64,000 nt of DNA from Halosimplex carlsbadense 2-9-1 (GCF_000337455.1 NZ_AOIU01000018.1:124001-188000); one strand, 5' to 3'; shown: positions 18,445-26,997, counted from the first letter of the stretch. Program-made: numbers and translations. Notes: generated from the letters alone by a model not told the origin.

Positions 18445-18663
18445 TCAGTAGCTCTCCGTCTCGTCCTCGATGTCGGCGTAGAACCGCAACAGGCCGCACT
18501 CGGGACACAGCAGTGTCGTCACGTCCTCGGTCTCGCCCATGCCGAGCTTCCCGAGCAACCCCTTGCGCTTCTCGCCGGTCCTGATGTGGGGGTTCCAGGC
18601 GTCGCTCATACCGAACTCGACTTCCTCCATCGACACGCCGCAGTCGGGACAGCGCTGGTCCAT
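18445..18663 (-). CDS. Small zinc-ribbon protein
   Basis: A 72-residue protein with two CxxC knuckles: MDQRCPDCGVSMEEVEFG at the N-terminus and LLCPECGLLRFYADIE near the C-terminus, with a basic loop (RTGEKRKGLLGKLGMGE) between. The pairing suggests one four-Cys zinc site. Similar short zinc ribbons are common in haloarchaea and are thought to bind nucleic acid or proteins; nothing specific is known. It starts with the ATG at 18661-18663. Confidence 0.75.
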   Translation of the reverse strand: MDQRCPDCGVSMEEVEFGMSDAWNPHIRTGEKRKGLLGKLGMGETEDVTTLLCPECGLLRFYADIEDETESY

Positions 18664-18840
18664 ACCGGCTGTTTCGCCCCGGGAACCGTAAATGTCGACT
18701 CCAACCGGTCCCTCGCGAACCCGATGCAGTTATCGTGTCAGCGGCGGAGCGTAACGTATGCGACAGCGAATCTGTCGGTCCACGGGTGAGCGTCCGCGGA
18801 CTCGGGAGTCGACCGGACGGCGAAACGAACCGGTGCCCGG

Positions 18841-19098
18841 ATGACTGTCGCCGCGGCGGCCAGCGCCACGCTGGTCGGTGCCGTACTCTTCGCGGTCGGC
18901 CTGTTCGGCGTACTCCAGCCGTACACGGTCGCGCTGTGGCGCGAGCGCCTCGACGCCGTCGGGAGCACCCGGTCGTGGAACGACGTCGAACCGACCGACT
19001 GGCGGGTGACCATTGCCCGATACACGTTCGCGATATTCCTCGCGGGCGGCGCTCTCTTCCTGTGGATGGCGGGCCAGCAGTGGCTGAACCTGCTGTGA
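18841..19098 (+). CDS. Small membrane protein with two helices, hypothetical
   Basis: An 85-residue protein with a hydrophobic segment at each end (about residues 3-28 and 60-83) and an intervening polar loop WRERLDAVGSTRSWNDVEPTDWRVTIAR. The pattern is conserved-looking (W and R positions at membrane edges) and codon use is typical of the genome. It is convergent with the TatD-like gene. No function is known to me. Confidence 0.6.
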   Translation: MTVAAAASATLVGAVLFAVGLFGVLQPYTVALWRERLDAVGSTRSWNDVEPTDWRVTIARYTFAIFLAGGALFLWMAGQQWLNLL

Positions 19099-19108
19099 GA
19101 CGGTCCGC

Positions 19109-19957
19109 CTACTCCAGCGTCGCTTCGGTGTCGATGCCGTAGACCGCCGCGGGCGTGTCGACGTGCGCGCGCTCGATCGCCTCGTCGTACCCCTGTTCGC
19201 GCAGCCAGCGCACCCGCGAGGGGACCGTCCCGACGCCCAGCACCGCGCCCGGCCGCTCGGGGTCGTCGATGAAGTCCGTCTCCATCATGAACGGTTCGTC
19301 CTCGTCGACCGCGAGCTCCAGCTCGTCCTTGTGCGAGATGACGCTCTTGGTGATACCCTCCAGCCGACCGCCCGAGTAGTGCTTGACGACGCGCTCCGGG
19401 TCGAGCCCCCGAGTTTCGGCCCACTCGGCGACCTCTGTGAAGTCCTCGCTACTTTCGGCGTGCAACTGGATGGCACAGCCCGTCTCGGCGGCCAGCTCGA
19501 ACCCGCGTTTCATCACGTCGTTGGAGGCCGCCCAGACGGCGTCGGACACGTCGTAGTGGGGACGGCCGGACTTCAGCGCCAGCGCCGGCCCGTCGGCGAC
19601 GTACTCCGCGGCGGTGTCGAGCCCCGTCTGCATCAGGTCCCGGGCGGAGTCGGGGTCCATCCCGTCGTCGACCAGTTGCGAGACCAGGCCGGGGTGGACG
19701 CCCAGCACCGGCCAGGCCCGCCCCGGGAGTTCGTCGCTCGCTCGCTCGACGACGTCGACGGTGAGGTCGAACATCTCGCGGAAGTCGTCGGCGTCCTCGG
19801 GCAGCGAATCGAGGAGGTGCCAGGACGGTTTGTTGACGACGAGCAGGTGCGTGCCGCCGCTGTCGGCGAACTCCCGGGCGGCCTCGACGCCGCGGCCGTG
19901 GACGGGGTCTAGGTGCATGTGGTCGTCGAGGACGGGGCCGTCGATCTCGGCGTTCAT
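19109..19957 (-). CDS. TatD-related metal-dependent hydrolase
   Basis: A 282-residue TIM-barrel amidohydrolase-superfamily protein. The first metal motif is DDHMHLDP (HxH type), with later candidate ligands in VLGVHPGLVSQ, IQLHAESSEDF, VVKHYSGG and MMETDFIDDPERPGAVLG. The arrangement matches the archaeal TatD-like group, related to TatD DNases but with unknown substrates. The start is the ATG at 19955-19957 (MNAEIDGPVLDDHMH), directly before the metal motif. The C-terminal DTPAAVYGIDTEATLE is the usual ending. Upstream the frame stays open, but antisense to the CAP-domain gene. Confidence 0.85.
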   Translation of the reverse strand: MNAEIDGPVLDDHMHLDPVHGRGVEAAREFADSGGTHLLVVNKPSWHLLDSLPEDADDFREMFDLTVDVVERASDELPGRAWPVLGVHPGLVSQLVDDGMDPDSARDLMQTGLDTAAEYVADGPALALKSGRPHYDVSDAVWAASNDVMKRGFELAAETGCAIQLHAESSEDFTEVAEWAETRGLDPERVVKHYSGGRLEGITKSVISHKDELELAVDEDEPFMMETDFIDDPERPGAVLGVGTVPSRVRWLREQGYDEAIERAHVDTPAAVYGIDTEATLE

Positions 19958-20052
19958 ATCCGTGTCTCCGGCGCGCGCTCGAAAAAACCGATCGCTGTCG
20001 TCGCGTCGGCGGTCCGCGGTCGCCGCCGCGTCAGTCCGCGGGCGCCGCGCCG

Positions 20053-20928
20053 TCAGTCCGACCCGTAGACCCCGCAGACGTTGCCGGTCACGTACACCTC
20101 GTTGTCCTCGGTAGTCTCGATACCGATGCCGATCCGGGTGGCGTTGGCGTAGGCGAGGCGCTCGCGGAACACCGAGTTGGTCCGCCAGTTCTCGAAGACG
20201 GCGCGGGCGACCGCCGACTCGTCTTCGTTGTAGCGGGTGCCGTTCGGCCCGCGGTAGGTCGTCCCGGCGTAGGTCTTGCCCAGGACCTCCAGGCGGTTGC
20301 GGGTCGGCGTCACGATGTACTGGGCGCCGCGCTTCTTGAACTGGCAGGTCTCGAAGAGCTCGGCGGCGCGATAGCGCTGCGCGCTGGAGCGGTCGTCGAT
20401 CCGGTGGATCGTCTCGCCGACGTCGGCCATGTCGACGCTGTGGGCCGCGGCCATCCGGTCGAGTTTCCGCACGACTGTCCCGTCGGGATTGGCGAACGGG
20501 TCGAGCCCCCGGTCGTCGCGCCAGTCGTTGATCAGTCGCCGGAGTTCGTTCTCGATCGCCTCTGTGTCGAATCGGCGGATCAGCATCGGCGTCCGCGTCT
20601 GGACGGGCGTCGGCTCGGGCGGTGGGGTCGGAGCGGCGGTCGCCGTCGGCCTCGGAACCGCCGCCGTCCGAGTAGCTGTCTGCGTGGGCGTCAGCGTCCC
20701 GAACTCGGTCCCCGCGGGCGCCGGCGTGCCGGTCGCGGTGAGCGTCGCCGTCGGAACGGGCGAGGGCGTGGGGGTCGGAGTCGGCGCGGCACCCGGGCGG
20801 GCGTCGGTAGGCGTCGCCGGGCCACCTGGCGTGCCGCTCCCGCCGCCGACGACGAACCCGAGGAGGGCGCCGACGAGGAACACGCCGAGCACGGACGCGG
20901 CGATCACCCGCCCGTCGATCCGGAGCAT
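20053..20928 (-). CDS. CAP (SCP/PR-1) domain surface protein with Thr/Pro-rich linker
   Basis: A 291-residue protein. It begins MLRIDGRVIAASVLGVFLVGALLGFVVGGG: a single N-terminal helix that should anchor it in the membrane. A long Thr/Pro/Ala linker (about residues 32-115), probably O-glycosylated, separates the anchor from a CAP domain (NELRRLINDWRDDRGLDPF, MAAAHSVDMADVGETIHRID, NWRTNSVFRERLAYANATRIGIG). CAP proteins are extracellular and bind lipids, glycans or act in adhesion. Two Cys (CQFKKRG and NVCGVYG) could form a disulfide. A 31-residue protein resembling the anchor is encoded directly upstream. Confidence 0.82.
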   Translation of the reverse strand: MLRIDGRVIAASVLGVFLVGALLGFVVGGGSGTPGGPATPTDARPGAAPTPTPTPSPVPTATLTATGTPAPAGTEFGTLTPTQTATRTAAVPRPTATAAPTPPPEPTPVQTRTPMLIRRFDTEAIENELRRLINDWRDDRGLDPFANPDGTVVRKLDRMAAAHSVDMADVGETIHRIDDRSSAQRYRAAELFETCQFKKRGAQYIVTPTRNRLEVLGKTYAGTTYRGPNGTRYNEDESAVARAVFENWRTNSVFRERLAYANATRIGIGIETTEDNEVYVTGNVCGVYGSD

Positions 20929-21004
20929 GTCCGACGATTCCCGTTCGCCCGGTTAAAGACTCGCCCCCGATTATCACGGGCTGAACGCGCGGCGGCCGCC
21001 CGCC

Positions 21005-21100
21005 TCAGAGCACTACCGCGAGGCCGTATCCCAGGAGGAGTCCGACCAGTAGCGCCACGACCAACCCGACCGCGAGCTTCCGACCGTCGATCCTGCGCAT
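21005..21100 (-). CDS. 31-residue single-helix membrane miniprotein resembling the CAP-protein anchor
   Basis: Encodes a 31-residue peptide starting MRRIDGRKLAVGLVVALLVG, with a hydrophobic stretch to the stop. Its start closely parallels the CAP protein encoded just downstream (MLRIDGRVIAASVLGVFLVG), including the RIDGR box before the helix. The spacing between the two starts is about 170 bases on the same strand. Either it is a genuine small membrane protein or a duplicated and truncated anchor. It was found by eye, being short. Codon use is normal. Confidence 0.5.
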   Translation of the reverse strand: MRRIDGRKLAVGLVVALLVGLLLGYGLAVVL

Positions 21101-21204
21101 ACCGACCGATCCGTGCCGGCGGAGTTAACTCTTGACCGTGCCACCGGCGGCCGCGGAGCGGGGACAGTCGGGCGGGACCAGGTCGGGTCGCACCGGGCGA
21201 GGCC

Positions 21205-21729
21205 CTACTCCAGCGTGATCGACTCGTGGGCGGTGTTGCGGAGCGCGTCCGAGCGACCGTGCTCGCCGGGCGCGACGGCGATGGTCGCCAGCCCGCGCTC
21301 GGCAGCCGCCTCCAGCACCGGCTTGAAGTCCGTGTCGCGGGAGGCGACGACGAGCACGTCGATGGCCTCCTCGACGGTCGCCGCCGTCGCGTCGACGCCG
21401 AGTTTCACGTCCACGTCACCGCTGGTCGAGACGACCTCGAACCCCCGCGCCTCGGCGGCCTGGATCAGCCCCGCCGGCGCGTTCTCGTTGAGATAGAGTC
21501 TGCCGAATGCGAGGTGGCCGTAGCGCTCGGCGGCGGCCCGCACGTCGTCGAGGTCGACGTCGAACTCGTCGCGCAGGACGTTCGGCCCGTCGACGAACAG
21601 CCCCACCCGCGGCTGGTCGTGCCCGCGAGCGTCGCGGGCGGTCCCGGTCGGGCCCGCGCCGTTCCCGTCGCTCGGATCGTCCCCGCTGGCCGACTCGTCG
21701 CCGCCGAACAGCCGCCCCAGCCTGCACAT
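21205..21729 (-). CDS. NYN-domain protein (PIN-like nuclease fold, archaeal TIGR00288 type)
   Basis: A 174-residue protein. A low-complexity N-terminus (about 40 residues) is followed by a NYN domain: VGLFVDGPNVLRDEFDVDLDDVR gives the first conserved Asp and Asn, GDVDVKLGVDATAATVEEAIDVLVVASRDTDFKPVLEAAAERG supplies the remaining acidic residues (VKLGVD and SRDTDF). The set is complete, so nuclease activity on RNA is plausible. The start is the ATG at 21727-21729 (MCRLGRLFGG). It is divergent from the ABC-like gene, with 90 bases between starts. Confidence 0.88.
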   Translation of the reverse strand: MCRLGRLFGGDESASGDDPSDGNGAGPTGTARDARGHDQPRVGLFVDGPNVLRDEFDVDLDDVRAAAERYGHLAFGRLYLNENAPAGLIQAAEARGFEVVSTSGDVDVKLGVDATAATVEEAIDVLVVASRDTDFKPVLEAAAERGLATIAVAPGEHGRSDALRNTAHESITLE

Positions 21730-21819
21730 ACCCGCGATTCCCCACCGTCGAGTATAGGCGTGACGCTTCGAGGAACTGCCGGAAGCCATAGATGGCAGAG
21801 ACCCGAACGTCGCGCCACG

Positions 21820-22662
21820 ATGGCCACCCCGCCAGTCGACGCGCCCCGCGACGACCCGGACGACTCGGTCCTCACCGTCGAACGCCTCTCGGTCGCGTAC
21901 GGGAGCGACGAGGTACTCGACCGACTCGACCTCTCGGTCGCACGGGGCGAGCGACTGGCGGTCCTCGGCGAGGGCGCGAGCGGGAAGACGACGCTGGCGC
22001 GGTCGCTGGTCGCCGGGCTCTCGGCCCCCGCGCAGGTCTCCGGGTCGGTCAGCTACCGCCCCGTCGACGGCGACCCCGTCTCGGTCTTCGACCTCGCCGA
22101 CGACGAGCGCGAGCGGTTCCGCCGCGAAACGGTCGCGGTCGCCACCGGCGACGCCGGCGGGTTCGACTCCACGTCGACGGACCGCGGGCAGTTCCAGCCG
22201 GCCCTCCGGGCGACCGGAACGGACGAAGCCCGGGCGGAGCGACTGCTCTCGGCGCTCGGGCTGGACGCCGACCGCGTGCTCGACGCGCGCCCCCGGCAGC
22301 TCAACGCCGCCGCGACTCAACTCGCGGCCCTCGCCCGCGCGGCGCTGGCCGGCCCCGCAGTGCTGGTCGTCGACGACTGTCGGGCCGCGGTCGGCCACCT
22401 CGTTCGCGGCGACCGCCTCGACAGGTTCGAATCGGCGGTCGGACTCGGCACCGACACGGGCGGTGCCGACGGGGACGGACCCGAGTCTCCGACGGTCGTC
22501 GCGCTCGGGGCCGAACTGCCGGCGCTGGCGGCGCTCGCGGACCGGCTGGCGGTGCTGCACGACGGCCACGTCGTCGAAGCCGGACCGACCGAGCGGCTGC
22601 TCGACGAGCCGAGTCATCCGCACACGCGACGGCTGGTCGAGTTCTACGGTGGGTCGCGGTAA
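21820..22662 (+). CDS. Degenerate ABC-type ATPase (peptide-transporter ATPase-like)
   Basis: A 280-residue ATPase-like protein. Walker A is good (LGEGASGKTTLARSLVAGL) and the C-terminal GHVVEAGPTERLLDEPSHPHTRRLVEF is the ending typical of Dpp/Opp-type ATPases. However, the place of the LSGGQ signature holds RPRQLNAAATQLAALARAAL, and Walker B reads AVLVVDDCRAA, without the catalytic Glu. No permease or binding-protein gene is adjacent. It may be a pseudo-enzyme that binds but does not hydrolyse ATP. The start is the ATG at 21820; the next in-frame alternatives are downstream of the domain start. Confidence 0.8.
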   Translation: MATPPVDAPRDDPDDSVLTVERLSVAYGSDEVLDRLDLSVARGERLAVLGEGASGKTTLARSLVAGLSAPAQVSGSVSYRPVDGDPVSVFDLADDERERFRRETVAVATGDAGGFDSTSTDRGQFQPALRATGTDEARAERLLSALGLDADRVLDARPRQLNAAATQLAALARAALAGPAVLVVDDCRAAVGHLVRGDRLDRFESAVGLGTDTGGADGDGPESPTVVALGAELPALAALADRLAVLHDGHVVEAGPTERLLDEPSHPHTRRLVEFYGGSR

Positions 22663-22782
22663 CGGTATCGAGGCCGCCGCAGCGGTGGCGCGGACCGCCG
22701 TAGCGGTACCGCGGGTCACCGTCGGTGGCGGTCCGCCAGGAGTCGTAACCGAGTTAACGGCCTCGGTCGATACTCGTGGCAG

Positions 22783-24273
22783 ATGCGCAGAACCGTCCTC
22801 TCTATCCTGTTGGTCGCGCTCCTGTTGGCGGTCCCGGTCGCCGGCGCCACGGGCGGCGTCGCGGGCACCGGCGACCGTTTCGGCGCGGGCGCCGCGCCCG
22901 GCGTCGCCGTCGGGGCGACCGACCTCCAGCAGGCGTCGAACCCCTGTGTCGGCACGATGGAACGAACGCCCGACCGCACGACCCTGTTCTCGATCCAGGG
23001 CGCCCGCGGCGGCGACAAGACCTCGGCGATGGTCGTCGGCGCCCGACCGAACGGGTCGATCGTCGGCGTCCACAACGACAGCGACGCCGGCCGCTGGTGG
23101 AGCTACGACATCGACGTGCTCGACAACGGCAACGTCCTCCAGTCGACGACCGACAACCGCGACACGCTGATCGAAGAGATCGACCCCGCGACGGGCGAAC
23201 ACCGCTCCGAGCGCCGCTTCGAGAACGCCTTCGACACCCACGACGTCGACCTGATCAACGGCGACGAACTGCTCATGAACGACATGAGCCAGGACGGCGA
23301 GGACCGCGTCCTGATCTACAACCTCACCCAGGAGGCGGTCACCTGGGAGTACTACTTCGCCAACGACAGCGAGCACTACCCGCAGTCGGGCGGCGGCGAG
23401 TTCGGCGGCGACTGGACTCACAACAACGACGTCGAGCAGATCCGCGACGGCGTGATCATGGTCTCGGTCCGCAACTTCGACAAGGTGGTCGCCATCGACC
23501 GCGAGACGAAGGACGTCGTCTGGGAACTCGGCGAGGACGACAACACGACGATCCTCCACGAGCAACACAACCCCGACTACCTCGAAAGCGAGGACGGGTC
23601 GGCGACTGTCCTCGTCGCCGACAGCCTCAACGACCGCGTCGTCGAGTACGAGCGCGAGGGCGACTCGTGGAACCGGACGTGGGTCCTGCGGGGCGGGCGG
23701 CTGAACGAGCCCCGCGACGCCGACCGACTGCCCAACGGCAACACGCTGATCGCCGACCGGCGGGCCCACCGTATCGTCGAGGTGACGCCCGACGGCGAGG
23801 TGGTCTGGGAAGTGTACTCGCCGTACCAGCCCTACGACGTGGAGCGGGTCGGCACGGGCGACGAGTCGAGCGGGCCGACGATGGCCGACGCCGGCGCGGG
23901 CGGGGCCGTCCAATCGACCGGCGGTGCCGACTTCGACACCGCCGACATCGAGGCCTGCTACGACTACCTCACCGGGTTCGAGAGCACGCGGCTGATCCCC
24001 GAGGAGGACATGGACGCCGTCGCCGCGTCGCCGACCGCGACCGAGGCCGACGGCGCTGACGGCGCGTCGCCCGGCGGCGATGGGGCCGACGGCACCGACG
24101 GTGACGATACCGACGGCAGCGACGGCGCCGACACCGAATCGGGCTCGAACGGCGACAGCGTACTCGGGACGCCCACCTCGGGCTCCGGGCCGTCGCCGCT
24201 CAGAACCGTCCTCGCAGCCGGCGCAGTGGCCGCGCTGGTCGCCGGTGCGGTCGCGCGCCTGCGCCGGGACTGA
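22783..24273 (+). CDS. Arylsulfotransferase (ASST)-like secreted beta-propeller protein
   Basis: A 496-residue exported protein. A Sec-type signal (MRRTVLSILLVALLLAVPVAGATGG) precedes a propeller with repeated VxxIDxxTG and NGN blades: DIDVLDNGNVLQST, IDPATGEHRSERRFENAFDTHDVDLINGDELL, VVAIDRETKDVVWELGED, DADRLPNGNTLIADRRAHRIVEVTPDGEVVWE. A conserved WTHNNDVEQI and several His suit the arylsulfotransferase-like family. The C-terminus has an acidic Gly/Asp/Ser-rich linker and a final hydrophobic helix with basic end (VLAAGAVAALVAGAVARLRRD), so it is likely membrane-anchored with the domain outside. Substrate unknown. It ends convergently with the RND exporter. Confidence 0.8.
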   Translation: MRRTVLSILLVALLLAVPVAGATGGVAGTGDRFGAGAAPGVAVGATDLQQASNPCVGTMERTPDRTTLFSIQGARGGDKTSAMVVGARPNGSIVGVHNDSDAGRWWSYDIDVLDNGNVLQSTTDNRDTLIEEIDPATGEHRSERRFENAFDTHDVDLINGDELLMNDMSQDGEDRVLIYNLTQEAVTWEYYFANDSEHYPQSGGGEFGGDWTHNNDVEQIRDGVIMVSVRNFDKVVAIDRETKDVVWELGEDDNTTILHEQHNPDYLESEDGSATVLVADSLNDRVVEYEREGDSWNRTWVLRGGRLNEPRDADRLPNGNTLIADRRAHRIVEVTPDGEVVWEVYSPYQPYDVERVGTGDESSGPTMADAGAGGAVQSTGGADFDTADIEACYDYLTGFESTRLIPEEDMDAVAASPTATEADGADGASPGGDGADGTDGDDTDGSDGADTESGSNGDSVLGTPTSGSGPSPLRTVLAAGAVAALVAGAVARLRRD

Positions 24274-26842
24274 ACGGGAGCGAACGGCCCGATAGTCCGG
24301 GAAGGCGCCCGGTCAGTCCTGCGCCATCGCCCCCCCCGTGTGCGGCCGACTCGCTGCGGACGGCGTCGACGCTGCCGTAGTCGGCCCACACCAGCAGCAG
24401 GCTGGGCAGAACGAACACGGCGACGACGAACGACAGCGAGAGGGCGACGACGACGAGCGCCCCGAAGCTCGTGATCTGCGGGTGCGGGTGGAGCAGGAGC
24501 GCGCTGAAGGCCCCGACGGAGGTGAGCGTGCTACCCAACAGCGCGCCGCCGGTGCCGGTGACCGCCGTCCGCAGCGCGCCCGTCACGGTCTGGCCGCGTT
24601 CCAGTTCCTGGGCGAACCGGTCGCTGACGTGGATGTTGTAGTCGATGCCGAGCCCGATGACGAGGCTGAGCAACAGCGAAGTCAGCAGCGTCAGCGGGAT
24701 CGCGAGCAGGTACATCGCGCCGACGACCAGCGCGGTCACGAGGACGATGGGGACAGCCGTGACCGCGCCGAGGGTCGCGCTCCCGGTGGCGACCCGGTAG
24801 ACGAGCGTCAGCAGGACGCCGACGGCCGCGAGCGCGACGAGCAGCGTCGTCAGGATGCTGTCGGTGGTCTGGGACAGCTCGGCCTCGTTGAGCGTCCCGG
24901 TGCCGACCGCGATGGCGTCGACACCGTCGGCGCTCACGTCGCCGGCGACGGCCCCCATGGCGTCGGCCTGCTCGGCGATGGTCGCGCTCCCGGCGATCGG
25001 GACCACGACGCGCAGCGAGCGGTACTCACCATCAGTCCGTTCGACCACTCGACTCGCCTGCTCCGGCGCGGCGGCGTACAGCGCGTCGTAGACGCCGGCG
25101 ACGTTCCGGTCCGGGACGCCGTCGCCGTCGGTGTCGGCCTCGGCGAGCGTCGCCCCGAACTCGTCGTCCCCGGCAGCGACCGACTCCATGACCGACAGCG
25201 GCGACCGCAGCGGGACCGAACCCGACCGCTGGAAGACGGCGCGCTCCTCGCCCGCGCGGTCGTGGACTGTCTCCACCGCGGCGAGTGCGGCCGGCGAGGT
25301 CACGTCTCCCTCCAGCAGCACCTGTGAGCGGCTCCGCGCGTCCTCGTCGGCGGCGCGGTAGTTGTCGTCGACGTAGTCGGCGAGGCTATCGAACTCGCTC
25401 GTCTCCCAGCCCAGCGGGCCGGGCAGATCCTGCTTCCAGTCGGCGATGTCGTCCTGGTTCTGCTGGACCGATTGGCGGTCCAGGTCCGTCCAGGCGACGG
25501 CGCCGGCGGACCCGGCGACCAGCGCGAGGACGATCACGACGGGCGCGGCCCGTTTGGCGATGCGGACGCCGCTCCCGAGGAACGGTTCGAGCAGGCGCGT
25601 CTCGCCGAGGGGCTGCTTGCGGCGGTCGAGACCGACGCGCTCGAGCAGGCGGTCGGCAGTCACCTTCAGCGCCGGGACGAGCGTCAGCGAGACGACGAAC
25701 GTCGAGACGACGCCCAGCGTGATCCCGACCGAGAGGTCCCTGATGAGCGCGAACTCGTTGGTGACGTTCGACATGAACCCGACCGCGGCGGTCAGCGTCA
25801 CCAGCCCGAGCGCGACCGCGACCGAGGAGAGCCCGCGGGCCATCGGCTCGCGGATATCGTCGGCCTCGCCGCGCTCCTCACGGTAGCGCATGAACACGTG
25901 CAGCCCGTAGTCGACGCTGAGGCCGACGATGAGGACGGGACCGATAATGAGCGTGAACCCGGCGGGGATCCCCATCCAGCCGAGGATGCCGAACATCCAC
26001 AGCACAGACAGGACGACGCCGGTGAACCCGACTATCACGTCCACCAGGTCACGGTAGGAGAAGGCGAGCACGCCGAGGATGGCCAACAGTGCGACCGGGA
26101 GGATCAGCTCGATCATCTGCTGGCTGTAGTTGGCGTTGGACTCGGCGACCGCGTGCTCGCCGAGCGTGAAGTACTCCGGACCCGAGCGGTCCTGGGTCGC
26201 CTCGTACAGCGCCGCGGTCGCGGCGGTGCGCCGCTCGGCCGCGGTGTCGCCGGCGTCGGCGCTCTCGAATCTGAACAGCATCCGCCGGCTCTCGGCGGTC
26301 GCCGTCCCCGGCCCGTAGTCCCTGGGGAGCAACGCGACCGCCGAGGCGCCCTCGGTGAGCGTCGCCTCGACGGCCCGTTCGACCTCGCTCGCGCTCGCCG
26401 ATTCGAGCGCGGCGACCTGGTCGGCGAGGCTCGCGTCGGAACTCCCCGCCAGTCGCGCGGCGACCAGGTTCGAGACGCCGAACGGCTCGCGGTCGCCGAG
26501 GGCCGCGGCGACCGATTCGTTGTCGAGCGCGCGCTGCTGGAACGACAGCGAGTCCAGCAGTGCGGCCTTCGAGAGGGCGTTGTCGTCGCTGCGGACGTAG
26601 ACGGGCGCGGGACTGACTGTCGTGGCGTTCGACTCGCTGTCGTTCGTCCCGTAGTTCGCCCGGATGTAGTCGAGTTTCTGTGCGACCTCCGTGTCGCCCA
26701 CCGCGCTGGAGCCGTTCATCTGGCTCTGGGTCTCCAACTGACTGATTCCGGCGACGACGCCGCCGGTCACCAGCAGCATGAGCAGGAGCACGACCAGGTT
26801 GTGTTCGGTGACGAACCGGAAGGGGCGGTCGAAGCGGCTCAC
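24200..26842 (-). CDS. RND superfamily exporter (MMPL/SSD type)
   Basis: An 880-residue membrane protein with the RND duplication: helix 1, an external domain, a block of six helices, then a second external domain and another five. Each membrane block has the family motif, IGPVLIVGLSVDYGLHVFMRYREER in the first and VIGLGIDYNIHVSDRFAQELERG in the second. Archaeal members export lipids, sterol-like molecules or drugs, substrate unproven. The start is a GTG (26840-26842, SRFDRPFRF). As written, the C-terminus runs into the convergent gene. A run of eight G on the coding strand (24330-24337) precedes a non-protein-like, Arg/Pro-rich tail. One G fewer would end the protein at 24313 as HGGAMAQD. 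Confidence 0.88.
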   Translation of the reverse strand: MSRFDRPFRFVTEHNLVVLLLMLLVTGGVVAGISQLETQSQMNGSSAVGDTEVAQKLDYIRANYGTNDSESNATTVSPAPVYVRSDDNALSKAALLDSLSFQQRALDNESVAAALGDREPFGVSNLVAARLAGSSDASLADQVAALESASASEVERAVEATLTEGASAVALLPRDYGPGTATAESRRMLFRFESADAGDTAAERRTAATAALYEATQDRSGPEYFTLGEHAVAESNANYSQQMIELILPVALLAILGVLAFSYRDLVDVIVGFTGVVLSVLWMFGILGWMGIPAGFTLIIGPVLIVGLSVDYGLHVFMRYREERGEADDIREPMARGLSSVAVALGLVTLTAAVGFMSNVTNEFALIRDLSVGITLGVVSTFVVSLTLVPALKVTADRLLERVGLDRRKQPLGETRLLEPFLGSGVRIAKRAAPVVIVLALVAGSAGAVAWTDLDRQSVQQNQDDIADWKQDLPGPLGWETSEFDSLADYVDDNYRAADEDARSRSQVLLEGDVTSPAALAAVETVHDRAGEERAVFQRSGSVPLRSPLSVMESVAAGDDEFGATLAEADTDGDGVPDRNVAGVYDALYAAAPEQASRVVERTDGEYRSLRVVVPIAGSATIAEQADAMGAVAGDVSADGVDAIAVGTGTLNEAELSQTTDSILTTLLVALAAVGVLLTLVYRVATGSATLGAVTAVPIVLVTALVVGAMYLLAIPLTLLTSLLLSLVIGLGIDYNIHVSDRFAQELERGQTVTGALRTAVTGTGGALLGSTLTSVGAFSALLLHPHPQITSFGALVVVALSLSFVVAVFVLPSLLLVWADYGSVDAVRSESAAHGGGDGAGLTGRLPGLSGRSLPFSPGAGARPHRRPARPLRRLRGRF

Positions 26843-26931
26843 GGCGTCACCCCCGGGACCGCGCGCGGTGCGCCGCCCGGTGGTTCACCGGGCGGGAGGG
26901 CGTTCTCTCGTGGAAGCGGTTCGAGGACCAT
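26839..26931 (-). CDS. Possible 30-residue leader ORF overlapping the RND start
   Basis: A 30-codon frame, MVLEPLPRENALPPGEPPGG and ten more residues, whose ATG lies about 33 bases after the TATA box at 26960-26968 and whose stop overlaps the RND start by four bases (GTGA). The position fits a leaderless leader peptide translationally coupled to the exporter. The peptide is Pro/Gly-rich and unlike any family I know, so chance is quite possible. Confidence 0.3.
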   Translation of the reverse strand: MVLEPLPRENALPPGEPPGGAPRAVPGVTP

Positions 26932-26959
26932 CGCGTTCGACACGACAGCCGGAACGGTC

Positions 26960-26997
26960 ATATAAAAGGGATCACAGTTTCCGGGTCGGAAACTGTG
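26960..26997 (-). promoter_or_regulatory. RND promoter: TATA box with adjacent 10-5-10 palindrome
   Basis: On the minus strand CTTTTATATG (26960-26969) is a strong archaeal TATA box. Immediately behind it, at 26973-26997, is a perfect inverted repeat, CACAGTTTCC-GGGTC-GGAAACTGTG. A dimeric regulator binding here would contact the TFB/BRE face of the promoter. The start codon of the exporter is about 120 bases downstream. The palindrome is AT-richer than its surroundings. Confidence 0.7.
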
